From the NCBI GenBank assembly GCA_964637835.1, contig CAZWYF010000017.1, positions 1 through 64,000 on the forward strand: a DNA stretch of 64,000 bases. The letters are read 5' to 3'. Made by a program: the position numbers and the translations under genes. Shown here piece after piece: positions 55,453-63,999 of the stretch (position 1 is the stretch's first letter; every line of letters begins with the position of its first letter). Source of the DNA: Glo-17 sp964637835 (lineage in GTDB: Bacteria > Krumholzibacteriota > Krumholzibacteriia > LZORAL124-64-63). A model generated the notes under the pieces. It worked only from the letters and a program-made list of their open reading frames with translations. It had not been told where the DNA came from and searched no databases.

Positions 55453-57059
55453 CGCCCGTCCACCAGGAGCTGGTCGGTGAGCTCGCGGTACCGCAGCAGG
55501 AGCTCGTGGTACCGCGTGGCGTCGGCGATCTGGCGCTGCCGCGCGTCCTGCTCCGCCTGCTGGGCCTGCAGCACGAAGTTCAGCGGATTGCGCCCCTCTC
55601 GATACAGCTCGCGCTCGGCCGCGGCCTTGCGTGCGGCCAGCGTCACCTGCTCGCGGTCCAGGCGCAGGAGCTCGGCCAGGCCGGCCAGCCGCAGGTGCAG
55701 GCGCGTGACCGCGGCCTCGAGCTCCAGCTCGGCGCGGCGCGTGGCATGACGGGTCTGGCGTCCGCGGACGGCGAGGGCCTCGGCCTCGGTCTCGGCGGTG
55801 CCGGCGCCCAGCTGCTGGCGGAACGTCATGCCCACCTGCAGGTCCGGCCGGTCCAGCTCCCAGGTGCCCAGGTGGTCCTGGCGGTCGCCGCCCTGCAGGC
55901 CCAGGTCCACGTCCAGGCTCAGGTCCGGGGCGGTGCGGTCGCGGGCGCCCGTCGCCTCTTCATCCAGGCGCTGGGCCCGGGCGGCGAGGATGCGCAGGAC
56001 GCGGGAGCGGGGCCGCAGGTCGGCGAACGCGGCGGCGGGTCCGGGCAGGCTGGCGATCCGCTGCAGGTCGTAGGTGGGACGGTAGCCACGCAGGTCGTCC
56101 AGCTGGGCGAGGACGGCCAGGGCGCCGCGCTGGGCCTGCAGGGCCGAGCGCACCCGCACCAGGTTGGCCCGTGCGGCCACCACGTACTCGCGGGCGCGGA
56201 CCAGGTCGACGCGGTCGACCAGGTTGCGCGCGAGCTTCTCCCGCACCAGCTCCTCCTGCTCGCGCGCGATGCGCAGGCGCTCGGCAGCCACGCTCACCGT
56301 GCGGTCCCAGCGCGTCCACGCCAGGTACTGGTGGGCCAGATCCAGCAGGAAGGCCTCCTGGTCCTCGGTGGCCTGCAGCTTCGCGGCGGTCACCTCGTGG
56401 CGCGCCGTGGACCAGGCGAGACGGTCCTGGTCGCCGCCGCGGTTGCGCCACAGCGGCTGGGAGTACCGCACCGACAGCCGGTTGCGGTAGAGCGTGCCCG
56501 GACCGGTGTCGATGCGCATGGGCTCGCCCCCGGGGCCTGGCACCTCCACCGGGGGCAGCTCCTGGGAGATCCAGCTGGTCTGCCACCCGGCCGACAGGCG
56601 GCCGCCGGTGCTCCAGAACGGGCGCTCGAGGCCGGCCATGAGGGTGACGTTTTCCACGGACTCGGGCGAGAACGCCGAGGTGCCCACGGGCTGGCGGTAG
56701 CTCCAGCGAGGGCCGGCCTCCAGGCGCCAGTCCTCGACCGTGCGCAGGCCTTCGCGCTCGAGGCCGGCGAGGGGAGCGGCGAGGCCCAGCTCGCGGAACA
56801 GGGGGTGGTGGTCGCGGACCAGGTCGAGGAACGCGGCGAGCCCGAGGCGGACCACCGTGGTGTCGCTGGCCGCGTCGAGGGAGTCGAGGCTGGCGGCCCC
56901 CGATGGCCCGTGCAGCGCCCGCGCCGGGGCCGTCGGCACCGCGTCGGCGGGCTGGGCGCAGGCGGCCGGGACGCAGACCGGCGGTACGCACCGGGGCCCG
57001 CAGGGCGGGCCGCCGAGCAGCGCGAGCACGGCGAGCGACGCGGTGATCCGCGGGATCAT
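55449..57059 (-). CDS. TolC-family outer-membrane efflux protein
   Basis: A 536-residue exported protein with a signal peptide and two OEP-type halves of long amphipathic helices, for example LAWTRWDRTVSVAAERLRIAREQEELVREKLARNLVDRVDLVRAREYV and the matching C-terminal helix ending LLRYRELTDQLL. Inserted beta segments (SVRYSQPLW, GMTFRQQLGAG) form the outer-membrane barrel. It should form the exit duct for the RND pump encoded next; their genes overlap (ATGA). ATG 57059 follows GGAGGCG. An AQPADAVPTAPARAL linker after the signal peptide is longer than usual. Confidence 0.92.
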   Translation of the reverse strand: MIPRITASLAVLALLGGPPCGPRCVPPVCVPAACAQPADAVPTAPARALHGPSGAASLDSLDAASDTTVVRLGLAAFLDLVRDHHPLFRELGLAAPLAGLEREGLRTVEDWRLEAGPRWSYRQPVGTSAFSPESVENVTLMAGLERPFWSTGGRLSAGWQTSWISQELPPVEVPGPGGEPMRIDTGPGTLYRNRLSVRYSQPLWRNRGGDQDRLAWSTARHEVTAAKLQATEDQEAFLLDLAHQYLAWTRWDRTVSVAAERLRIAREQEELVREKLARNLVDRVDLVRAREYVVAARANLVRVRSALQAQRGALAVLAQLDDLRGYRPTYDLQRIASLPGPAAAFADLRPRSRVLRILAARAQRLDEEATGARDRTAPDLSLDVDLGLQGGDRQDHLGTWELDRPDLQVGMTFRQQLGAGTAETEAEALAVRGRQTRHATRRAELELEAAVTRLHLRLAGLAELLRLDREQVTLAARKAAAERELYREGRNPLNFVLQAQQAEQDARQRQIADATRYHELLLRYRELTDQLLVDGR

Positions 57060-57164
57060 GGACGCCTCCGGGCGCGGTGCGATGACGAACGCGGCATCTA
57101 TGAGCCAACGTAGGCTGGCCGGCAGGCGTCGCCACCGCACGGGCCCGGCGCGCCGATGGTCACG

Positions 57165-57449
57165 CTAGCGCGGATCGAAGGTCAGGCAGTCGACGGTCCC
57201 CCCGTTCTCGCCCACGGTGACGCCACTGGCCGTGCACTCGAGGCGCTCGTTGTGCTGGCAATCGACGGCGCGGCAGGCGCCCACACGCCCGGCCTGCGCG
57301 GGATCGCCGCCGTCGGGGCTCCGTTCCCAGTAGGTGTCGCAGCGCGCGCGGTCGCCGTCGCCCACGGTGATCGCCAGGGCGTGGCACTGCTGGTCATCGT
57401 TGTAGGCGCAGGTGGTGGCGTCGCAGGATCGGATCACGGGCATCTCCAT
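57165..57449 (-). CDS. DUF1540-type protein with two Cys-rich repeats
   Basis: A 94-residue protein with two copies of a short Cys motif. The first reads CDATTCAYNDDQQCHALAIT...CDTY, the second CRAVDCQHNERLECTASGVT...CLTF; each has four Cys in the C-x4-C-x7-C-x(n)-C pattern of DUF1540 domains, probably metal-binding. No signal peptide. Its upstream neighbour on the same strand is a small membrane protein 25 bases away. The function of the family is unknown. Confidence 0.8.
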   Translation of the reverse strand: MEMPVIRSCDATTCAYNDDQQCHALAITVGDGDRARCDTYWERSPDGGDPAQAGRVGACRAVDCQHNERLECTASGVTVGENGGTVDCLTFDPR

Positions 57450-57474
57450 GATGGGACTCCTCTCACGGGTGGGG

Positions 57475-57720
57475 TCATCGGCGCCCGGCGGACTCCTCGC
57501 GGCGTCCGGCCCGCAGGGCTCCGAACGCCTGGGCCGCCATGGCCACCGGCCACAGGAAGACGTTGACCACGAACCGGGGCAGGTGACGGGCGGTGGCGAC
57601 GGCGCGCCGGTGGACCTCGGTCTCCTGGTCCGGGGCTCGCCTCAGCTGCCGGGCCCAGATCACGCCGCCGTAGATCACGCCGATGAGCAGGTAGATGGTG
57701 ATGGCCAGCAGCGGCGTCAT
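57475..57720 (-). CDS. Small membrane protein with a possible upstream leader frame
   Basis: An 81-residue protein with hydrophobic segments at about residues 3-22 (PLLAITIYLLIGVIYGGVIW) and 49-66 (FVVNVFLWPVAMAAQAFG). No family recognised. ATG 57720 itself has a poor ribosome site. However, AGGAGGT lies well placed before an ATG at 57767 that opens a 16-codon frame whose TGA overlaps ATG 57720. Either a translated leader delivers ribosomes to this gene, or a sequencing frameshift hides the true start. It is followed by the DUF1540 gene, probably in one operon. Confidence 0.55.
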   Translation of the reverse strand: MTPLLAITIYLLIGVIYGGVIWARQLRRAPDQETEVHRRAVATARHLPRFVVNVFLWPVAMAAQAFGALRAGRREESAGRR

Positions 57721-57943
57721 GGCGACCACCGCCTGGCGGACCCGGTGGTTCCCGTTGCCGTTCGCATGACCGGACCTCCTGATTCGGGGCGCCGGGGCCG
57801 CCCGTGCGGCCCTCATGTCCGACGTAACCAAGGCCGGGCCGATCCCGCCATGAGGGCGCGCTGCCGATCCTCGCCAGATGACGCAACCCGGGCCGGGATC
57901 CGGGCGTAGGGTCGAGCGGACACTCGCCGAGGGAAGGAACCGC

Positions 57944-59347
57944 ATGGCCCGCGCGACCGCTTCACGCTCTCGACTGCTCCCGGCGCTGCTGCTCGTGCTG
58001 CCACTGTTCGCTGGCGCGGGCCCGCTGCCGCGGGCTTACGAGCTGGATGTCACCATCCATCCCGCCTCGCAGGCCCTCGCCGCTCGCGCCGACATCCAGT
58101 TCAGCGACGCCGCCGCCGCCGACACCCTGGTGTTCCACCTGCATGGCGAGCTGCGGGTCGACTCCCTGGCGGTCGCCGGCCGGACGGTGGCGGTGGCCAG
58201 CCGACCGGTCTTCTACACTCACGACTACTCGCTGGTCGCCCGGCGCGTGGAGGTCCCGGTGACGGCGAGCGAGCTCGCCGGCGGCCTGACCGTGTGGTAC
58301 TCGGGGACCTTCCATCGCTCCGCGGTCCGATCGCCCTCCGATTACATGCGCATCGACGCCGATGGCGCCCTGCTCCGCTCCTATGGCTACTCGCTCTGGT
58401 TCCCGGTCTTCCTCGCGGCGGGAGAGGACAGTCATCGGGCCGATTTCCAGCGCGTGGACATCACCGTTCCCGCGGGGTTCCAGGCCGTCTTCGCCGGCGA
58501 CCTGGAAGCCTGCCGGCCCGACGGCGAGGTGGTCCATTGCCGGTGGCGCGCCGAGGACCTCGACGTGTTCGCCGCCCAGCTGACGGCCCGTCGCTTCGTC
58601 ACCCGGCGCGACGCGGGCTGCACCGCCTGGGTGCTCGATGACCCCGCCTCGCTGGCCACCGCCGAGGGGATCCTCGACCTCGCCCGCCGCCTGGACGCCA
58701 TCTACAGCACCCGCTACCGGGCCACCGGCTCGGCTGGCCGGCTCCACGTGATGCAGATGCCGCGGTACGGCGACATCGCCAGCGCCAACGTGATCGGCCT
58801 GAGCCCTCGTTCCTGGCAGGATTTCGACCCCGCCGGCCACACCGGCCGCACCCTGGCGCACGAGCTGGTGCACGACCGCGTCTGGATGCAGGTCCCGCGG
58901 TCCGACCCGCTCTTCGTCCTGGCCCGCGAGGGGTTTCCCGGCTATTTCCACCTGCCCGCGCTCGACGCCGCGCTCGGCGACAGACGGTATGCCGAGCGCA
59001 TCCGGCGCATCGAGGCGCGTTACCGGCAGTATCGAGAGACGGGCACCGACGGCCGCGGGGGTTCCCTGCCGCCCGAGAAGCCGATCCTCGCGATCACCGC
59101 CGACGAGATCGGCATCTACAAGGACCGCTTCGTGTTGCCGGACCGGGTGGTGCTGTTCTTCGACGCCATCCGCTCGCACCTCGGGCCGGCCGGTTTCGAC
59201 GTCTTCACCCGCGACCTGTTCGCCCGGCAGGAACTGGACCGGCCGGGATTCGAGGCCATCGTCCTGGAGCACCTGCCGGATTTCGGTCCGGAACTGAGGG
59301 TGTGGCTGGAGACCACGCGCTACCCCGTGACGACCAGCGGGCGGTGA
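57944..59347 (+). CDS. Exported M1-like (gluzincin) metallopeptidase-fold protein
   Basis: A 467-residue exported protein. After a signal peptide (residues 1-25) an N-terminal beta domain (YELDVTIHPASQALAARADIQF) like that of M1 aminopeptidases is followed by the zinc site HELVH (306-310) and the third ligand Glu329 in AREGFPGYF. The spacing HExxH-x18-E is exactly that of the M1 family. The GAMEN exopeptidase motif is not seen, so it may not be a classical aminopeptidase. AAGGAA precedes ATG 57944. A proper intrinsic terminator follows at 59443-59469. Confidence 0.8.
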   Translation: MARATASRSRLLPALLLVLPLFAGAGPLPRAYELDVTIHPASQALAARADIQFSDAAAADTLVFHLHGELRVDSLAVAGRTVAVASRPVFYTHDYSLVARRVEVPVTASELAGGLTVWYSGTFHRSAVRSPSDYMRIDADGALLRSYGYSLWFPVFLAAGEDSHRADFQRVDITVPAGFQAVFAGDLEACRPDGEVVHCRWRAEDLDVFAAQLTARRFVTRRDAGCTAWVLDDPASLATAEGILDLARRLDAIYSTRYRATGSAGRLHVMQMPRYGDIASANVIGLSPRSWQDFDPAGHTGRTLAHELVHDRVWMQVPRSDPLFVLAREGFPGYFHLPALDAALGDRRYAERIRRIEARYRQYRETGTDGRGGSLPPEKPILAITADEIGIYKDRFVLPDRVVLFFDAIRSHLGPAGFDVFTRDLFARQELDRPGFEAIVLEHLPDFGPELRVWLETTRYPVTTSGR

Positions 59348-59442
59348 CGGCGCCGGAGACGGACCGGGCCGCGGGCTGGAAATCCTGGTCCGCGGGCAAC
59401 GAGAGCTGGCGCTGGCGCGAATTCCGTCTATGTTTCGTCGCG

Positions 59443-59469
59443 GACGGGCGACCGCGCCCGTCTTTTTTT
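59443..59469 (+). terminator. Intrinsic terminator with T7 tail
   Basis: GACGGGCG (59443-59450), loop ACCG, CGCCCGTC (59455-59462), then seven Ts. This textbook structure ends the M1-like gene transcript. Confidence 0.85.
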
Positions 59470-59539
59470 CCGGGGTCCGGCCGGCTCAACCGATCATGGA
59501 CAAGCGGTCGATCCCGGGAGTACTCGAGGATGTTTCGAA

Positions 59540-59812
59540 TTGAAGAAGATCTACGTGGGCAATCTCAGTTTCAACAGCACCGATCAGGACCTGGCCGCCA
59601 TGTTCCGCGAGTTCGGCGAGGTGACCAGCGCGTCGGTGGTCATGGATCGCGAGACCGGCCGTTCCCGGGGCTTCGGCTTCGTGGAGATGCCTGACGACAG
59701 CGCTGCGATGCAGGCCATCCAGGGCGTCAACGGCAAGGAGATCGACGGTCGCACGCTGAACGTCAACGAGGCGCGCCCGCGCGAGCCGCGTAGCGGCGGC
59801 TCCCGGTGGTAA
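59540..59812 (+). CDS. RRM-type RNA-binding protein
   Basis: A 90-residue single-RRM protein like the glycine-rich RNA-binding proteins of cyanobacteria and many other bacteria. RNP2 is IYVGNL (residues 4-9) and RNP1 is RGFGFVEM (43-50), both with the aromatic residues that stack on RNA; a short Arg/Gly/Ser tail (PREPRSGGSRW) follows. These proteins are often cold- or stress-induced RNA chaperones. The gene starts with TTG 59540 (GAGGA upstream), which fits the family N-terminus MKKIYVGNL. It is flanked by terminators on both sides, so it is monocistronic. Confidence 0.93.
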   Translation: MKKIYVGNLSFNSTDQDLAAMFREFGEVTSASVVMDRETGRSRGFGFVEMPDDSAAMQAIQGVNGKEIDGRTLNVNEARPREPRSGGSRW

Positions 59813-59854
59813 TCACGGTCGCGTCGGCCTGACGGCCGCCGGCAGGTGAACCGC

Positions 59855-59891
59855 GAACGACCCCGTCCTCTGCGAGAGGGCGGGGTCGTTC
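59855..59891 (+). terminator. Long terminator hairpin after the RRM gene
   Basis: GAACGACCCCG (59855-59865) pairs with CGGGGTCGTTC (59881-59891), and the inner CCTCT-GCG-AGAGG extends the stem to 17 pairs with one T-G wobble. CTTTCG follows. It is 43 bases past the RRM stop. Confidence 0.75.
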
Positions 59892-59994
59892 CTTTCGTGA
59901 GTCCACGGTGTGGCGACTCATGTCGATCCGCCTACCGTGGGAAAGGAGAGATCCGGCGCCGGTCCCGCCAGTGAAGTCGAGAGGAACGACGCCC

Positions 59995-61311
59995 GTGTTT
60001 TCCGGTCTATTGCGCATCGTCTTCTACGTGCTGCTGGTGATCGGCCCGGTGGTCCTCGCGGCCGTCCTCGGCTGGATGCCCCGCGGCCTGGTCTACGAGC
60101 TGGGCCGGTTCGGCGCCCTTGCCGGATTCGTCCTGCTGGCCCTGCAGTTCGTGCTGGCGGCGAGACTGCGCTGGATCGAGCGGCCCTTCGGCTTCGATAT
60201 CCTCATCCGATTCCATCGGCACATGGCCATCCTCGCGCTGGCGCTCGTCGTCGCGCATCCGGTACTCCTGGCGGCGGGTGGCGCCGGCTGGGACCTGCTG
60301 CTGGGCCTGGACCAGCCCTGGTCGGTCTGGCTGGGCAAGGTGGCGCTGATCCTGCTGCTGGTGAACGTGCTGGCGAGCACCTTCCAGCGCCGGCTGCGGC
60401 TGAAGTTCGAGCGCTGGCGGGACCTGCACGATGTGCTCGGGCCCCTGGCGCTGACCGGGGCGGCGGTGCACAGCTGGGTGTGGGGCCAGGATCTCCAGCT
60501 GGCCTCGCTGCAGGCGGTGTGGGGCGCGCTGACGGCCATTGCGCTGCTCCTGTTCGTCCACCACCGCTTCGTCCGTCCATGGCGCCTGGGTCGGCGCCCC
60601 TTCCGGGTGGTCGACGTCCAGCCGGAGGCGGAGGGCGTGTGGACGGTGTCCCTGGCGCCGCCGGACGGCGCGACGCTACCGGCGTACCTGCCGGGCCAGT
60701 TCCACTTCCTCACCTTCTTCCGCGGTCGGGGCCTGCCGGTGGAGGAGCACCACTGGACCATCTCCTCGAGCCCGGCCGCCGACCACATCAGCTCCACCAT
60801 CAAGGCCAGCGGCGACTTCACCGCCACCATGGGCGAGACCCGGCCAGGCGACACCGCGGCCTTGCACGGTCCCTTCGGACGCTTCACCTACGCCGTGCAT
60901 CCGGAGGAGCAGGACCTCGTGTTCGTCGCCGGCGGCATCGGGATCACGCCCCTGATGAGCATGTTGCGCCACATGCGCGACGAGCGGGACACGCGCTCGG
61001 TCCAGCTCATCTACGCCAACCGGAACGAGGCGAGCATCGTCTTCCGCCGAGAACTCGAGGAGATCGCCGCCGGGGAGCACCCGCGGCTCGAGGTCGTCCA
61101 CATCCTGTCCGAGGCGGACGACCGGTGGCAAGGCCGGCGGGGTTTCGTGGATGGCGAGACGATCCGCGAGGTCTGCGGCGACCACCTCGCCGGCAAGGTG
61201 TTCTACGTGTGTGGCCCGCCGCCCATGCGCCAGTCGGTGCTCACCGATCTGCACGCCCTGGGGGTGCCGGATCGTTCGCTGCGGATCGAGATCTTCTCGT
61301 TCCTGGACTGA
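59995..61311 (+). CDS. Ferric-reductase-like flavocytochrome (FRE/NOX-type)
   Basis: A 438-residue protein. The N-terminal 190 residues have six membrane helices of the ferric-reductase type; His pairs in RFHRHMAIL, VAHPVLL, LHDVLGPL and AVHSWVW can hold hemes. The C-terminal half is an FNR-like FAD/NAD(P) reductase: HHWTISSSP for FAD, VAGGIGITPLMSML for the dinucleotide and YVCGPPPM near the end. It should move electrons from NAD(P)H across the membrane. The start is uncertain: GTG 59995 has GAGAGGAA upstream, while longer forms (GTG 59971, ATG 59923) lack a good site. A cytochrome c gene follows after 12 bases. Confidence 0.88.
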   Translation: MFSGLLRIVFYVLLVIGPVVLAAVLGWMPRGLVYELGRFGALAGFVLLALQFVLAARLRWIERPFGFDILIRFHRHMAILALALVVAHPVLLAAGGAGWDLLLGLDQPWSVWLGKVALILLLVNVLASTFQRRLRLKFERWRDLHDVLGPLALTGAAVHSWVWGQDLQLASLQAVWGALTAIALLLFVHHRFVRPWRLGRRPFRVVDVQPEAEGVWTVSLAPPDGATLPAYLPGQFHFLTFFRGRGLPVEEHHWTISSSPAADHISSTIKASGDFTATMGETRPGDTAALHGPFGRFTYAVHPEEQDLVFVAGGIGITPLMSMLRHMRDERDTRSVQLIYANRNEASIVFRRELEEIAAGEHPRLEVVHILSEADDRWQGRRGFVDGETIREVCGDHLAGKVFYVCGPPPMRQSVLTDLHALGVPDRSLRIEIFSFLD

Positions 61312-61323
61312 AAGAGGCGAGGC

Positions 61324-61692
61324 ATGCGCCGGACGCGACTGAACAGGACCACGACGGCTGTCTCGGCGATCGTGCTGGCGGCCGTGGCCGGCCTGGCCGG
61401 CCTGCGCGTGTGGGCCGGGAATCCGGCGGTGACGCCGACCCAGAAGGGAGCCCGGCTCTTCGCGGAGTCCGGCTGCATCCAGTGCCATCATCATCGCAGC
61501 CGCGAATCGAAGATGGGCCCCGGCCTGGACGACCTCTTCGACCGCGAGACCCTGCCCGCGAGCGGGCGCCCGGCCACCGCCGAGAACGTCCGGCAGCAGC
61601 TGGTCGACCCCTACCAGCACATGCCCTCGTTCGCCGACCGGCTCAGCGAGGAGGAACGGACGCAGATCGTCGCGTTCCTGCGCCGGCTGTAG
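61324..61692 (+). CDS. Small exported cytochrome c
   Basis: A 122-residue protein with an N-terminal membrane or signal segment (residues 11-31), a single heme site CIQCH and a distal Met in YQHMPSFADRLS, the class I cytochrome c arrangement. The final helix (SEEERTQIVAFLRRL) is also typical. It is encoded 12 bases after the flavocytochrome and probably exchanges electrons with it in the periplasm. Confidence 0.9.
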   Translation: MRRTRLNRTTTAVSAIVLAAVAGLAGLRVWAGNPAVTPTQKGARLFAESGCIQCHHHRSRESKMGPGLDDLFDRETLPASGRPATAENVRQQLVDPYQHMPSFADRLSEEERTQIVAFLRRL

Positions 61693-62010
61693 GCCGCGCC
61701 GCAACCGAGGTCGGCCGCCAGGCCGCCTAGGGCGGGAACGAGCCACAGCCATCCGCAGAGTACCGATCGCATGGTCCCTCTCTTCCTCGAGAGCACCGGC
61801 TCCCGCTATCGTGAATACTCCACGAGTCCCATCAGCGTCGTCTTCTCCCGGCGGTCACGGCATCCTCGCGACCCGGGGCCCCGGCCGACGCCAAGGCACG
61901 GCCCCGTGCGGGATGGTAGCATCTCCGTCGCCGCGCGCATCATCTGGACTACAGTCCAGTTATCGGCAGCCACCGCCAGGAACCGCTCCGGGTCATGGCC
62001 GGCGTGGCGA
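61693..62010. other. Spacer with a TetR-type operator
   Basis: About 320 bases between the cytochrome stop and the tetR stop. It contains a palindrome matching the tetR operator (61945-61958). No credible gene is seen; a 53-codon minus-strand frame from about 61771 has a fair ribosome site but overlaps the cytochrome gene and looks like chance. Confidence 0.4.
61945..61958. promoter_or_regulatory. TGGACT-N2-AGTCCA palindrome (TetR operator copy 2)
   Basis: Same arms as the site upstream of tetR, here extended by a further C/G pair to seven-base arms (61944-61959). It lies beyond the 3' end of tetR and has no obvious target promoter. Confidence 0.55.
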
Positions 62011-62595
62011 TCACCGGGCCCCGATGCCGTCGATCAACGCCTCGAAGCGAGCGATCAACTCCTCCTGGAGCGAGGTCGGCGCCTCGTCCGCGAGCCACTG
62101 GTGCGTCGTGGCGGTCAGCAGGCCGAGCAGGAGGTCGGCGAGGAAGTCGGCGTCGAGCCCGGGCCGCAGGTCGCCCTCGGCCTGCCCCGCCTGGACGATC
62201 TCCCGGAAGAACGCGCGCATCGCGGCGTCCATCCCGGTCGCGGCGTCGGCGAGGGGATCGACGGACCCCGCCTGGCGCATCACCTCGGCCATGACCTGGC
62301 GGTGCTCGGCCGAGATCGGGCCGATGGCGGCGAACAGGGCGGTCAGGCGCCCGCGAAAGCTCTGGACCCGGGCGAGGCGTGCGGCCCGGATCACCAGCGC
62401 GTCGAGACGCCGGGAGAACTCCACCAGGATCCCGGCCTTCTCGGGGAAGTGGTTGAAGACCGTCGCCCGCGCCACGCCCGCGCGCCGGGCGATGGCCGTG
62501 ACGGTGGTCTCCTCGAAGCCGCGCTCGTCGAAGAGATCGATGGCGGCGTCGTAGATGCGCTCGTGGTTGCGCTGATAGCGGCCGGTGGACGTCAT
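62011..62595 (-). CDS. TetR-family transcriptional regulator
   Basis: A 194-residue repressor. The N-terminal helix-turn-helix is typical (RIYDAAIDLFDERGFEETTVTAIARRAGVARATVFNHFPEKAGIL). The C-terminal ligand domain is all-helical (AFFREIVQAGQAEGDLRPGLDADFLADLLLGLL). It is probably self-regulated through the palindrome at 62611-62624, 15 bases before the start codon. No transporter or enzyme gene that it clearly controls lies next to it. GGGAAGAG precedes the ATG. Confidence 0.93.
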   Translation of the reverse strand: MTSTGRYQRNHERIYDAAIDLFDERGFEETTVTAIARRAGVARATVFNHFPEKAGILVEFSRRLDALVIRAARLARVQSFRGRLTALFAAIGPISAEHRQVMAEVMRQAGSVDPLADAATGMDAAMRAFFREIVQAGQAEGDLRPGLDADFLADLLLGLLTATTHQWLADEAPTSLQEELIARFEALIDGIGAR

Positions 62596-62610
62596 GACTC
62601 TTCCCGGATA

Positions 62611-62624
62611 TGGACTGGAGTCCA
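62611..62624 (-). promoter_or_regulatory. TetR autoregulatory operator TGGACT-N2-AGTCCA
   Basis: Perfect six-base arms around GG, located just before the ribosome site of tetR. The identical arms occur at 61945-61958. Confidence 0.7.
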
Positions 62625-62765
62625 GATCCTACCTCTCACCAGAAGACCATACCATGGGGCGTGCGGTAGCCATCGCTCCTGGGCCGCCGGCCGAGGGTGC
62701 CGGATTGCACGCGGGTTGTCGAGTCCGGCGCGGCGGGTCGCATGGCTCTTCCCCTGGGTATCGCT

Positions 62766-63776
62766 TCACGCCGACCCGCACCCACCGATGAGGCGCTGGA
62801 GTTCATGGAACTCACGCTCATCGTCCGCAGCCAGCTCGACGCACTCTTGCGACAGGGTCGTACGGGCCGCGAGCATCAGCGATCTCGCGTCATCGGTCGA
62901 GCCGCGAGCGAAGGCGATCCATGCCTGGTTGAACAGCCTCAGTGCGATCGCATGGGGATCATCCGTCTCGCCCTCGAGGATCGCACACTCCTCGAAACAC
63001 CGCTCGGCGCGGTCGACGTTTCCCCTCCGGCATTCCACGTGGCCGAGATTGTGAAGATCGACGACCACCATCCCGTGATCGCCGATCTCCCGGTTCAACC
63101 GGACACTGGCCTCGAAGAGAGCGGCAGCCTGGTCGAGATCACCGGTGAGGCGCGCTGATTGCGCACGCATGTGAAGCGGCGCCTGGCGGTATTCCGTCCC
63201 GAGGTCGTGGAGGAGCCTGTAGGCCTCGGCCGCGTGGGCGGTGGCCGCCGGACCGCGACGTTCGCACGCGGCAACCCGGCCGAGGCCGAGGTGGGCGAGC
63301 CCTTCGCACTCGCGGTCCTTCACGAGCCGAGCGACACCGAGAGCGTCCTCGTTCCTGGCAAGAGAATCGCCGAGCTGACCGAGTCGGAACGCGAGCAGAC
63401 CGTCACCATACAGAGCGCGTGCGCGAAACCCTGTCGGCTCATTCGCGCCGGGTGCCTCGAGAACGCCGGAGAGGAAGTGTCGGCCGCCTTCTTCATCCGG
63501 GGAAAGAACCCACAGACGCCAGGCGTTGGCGGCCAGTTCGATCGCCGATGAATGGCCCTGATGCGCCGTGAACCAGGCCACGGCCGCGGCCATGCCGGCG
63601 CGTTGGTCGAGCAACGATCCGGCCCAGTCCGGCGTCTTCGCCGCGACGGGACGCCCCGAGGAGGTCGGAAACGTCCAGCGTGCGGTTCGCGACGCTGCCA
63701 GGAGGCGTTCGGCGAGTTCTCTCCCCGATTCGCCCTGATGAGGCACCAGATCTCTCACTGTCCCGAAGCCTGACAT
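62766..63776 (-). CDS. TPR-repeat protein, possibly the end of a larger regulator-type architecture
   Basis: A 336-residue all-helical protein with about six tetratricopeptide-like repeats (for example ARALYGDGLLAFRLGQLGDSLARNEDALGVAR and VVDLHNLGHVECRRGNVDRAERCFEECA). The repeats resemble the C-terminal part of SARP/LuxR-MalT-type regulators or of serine/threonine-kinase-linked TPR proteins. No DNA-binding or catalytic domain is present, and the ATG at 63776 has only a weak ribosome site. It may therefore be a stand-alone scaffold or the remains of a longer protein whose N-terminal part is lost. Confidence 0.6.
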   Translation of the reverse strand: MSGFGTVRDLVPHQGESGRELAERLLAASRTARWTFPTSSGRPVAAKTPDWAGSLLDQRAGMAAAVAWFTAHQGHSSAIELAANAWRLWVLSPDEEGGRHFLSGVLEAPGANEPTGFRARALYGDGLLAFRLGQLGDSLARNEDALGVARLVKDRECEGLAHLGLGRVAACERRGPAATAHAAEAYRLLHDLGTEYRQAPLHMRAQSARLTGDLDQAAALFEASVRLNREIGDHGMVVVDLHNLGHVECRRGNVDRAERCFEECAILEGETDDPHAIALRLFNQAWIAFARGSTDDARSLMLAARTTLSQECVELAADDEREFHELQRLIGGCGSA

Positions 63777-63957
63777 CCTGAAGATGAAGCCGGTGCGCGG
63801 CCGCGGAGTGGCGCGGCGTCACGTGCAACGGCTCCACCGGAAGAGCGTCTTCACGTCGCTCGACGTCCTCGCGATCCTGCGCCTCGCCGCCTCGACTCTA
63901 CCGGATCGCAGGACCGTTCTCAAGTCCGCAGCCAGCTCGGAAGCGTGGCGGCCCAGG
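63777..63957. other. Short region with no supported feature
   Basis: About 180 bases between the TPR gene and the partial gene at the edge. I see no clear gene, promoter or hairpin here. Confidence 0.3.
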
Positions 63958-63999
63958 TCACCGGGCCAGCACCATGGGGCGCGTCAGGACCTGGCCGCC
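63958..63999 (-). CDS. C-terminal end of a secreted protein with sorting domain (partial)
   Basis: Fourteen codons on the minus strand read GGQVLTRPMVLAR then stop, and the frame is open to the window edge. This matches the final strand of FlgD-like sorting domains, such as LTLVR in the propeller protein at 45191-46690 and LVLLK in the protease at 15254-16978. Only the tail is visible, so the identity of the protein is unknown. Confidence 0.4.
   Translation of the reverse strand, partial: GGQVLTRPMVLAR

Noticed and set aside
61611..61771. A small minus-strand membrane peptide under the second TetR site
   Set aside because: It overlaps the cytochrome c gene in antisense, and its codons follow from that gene.
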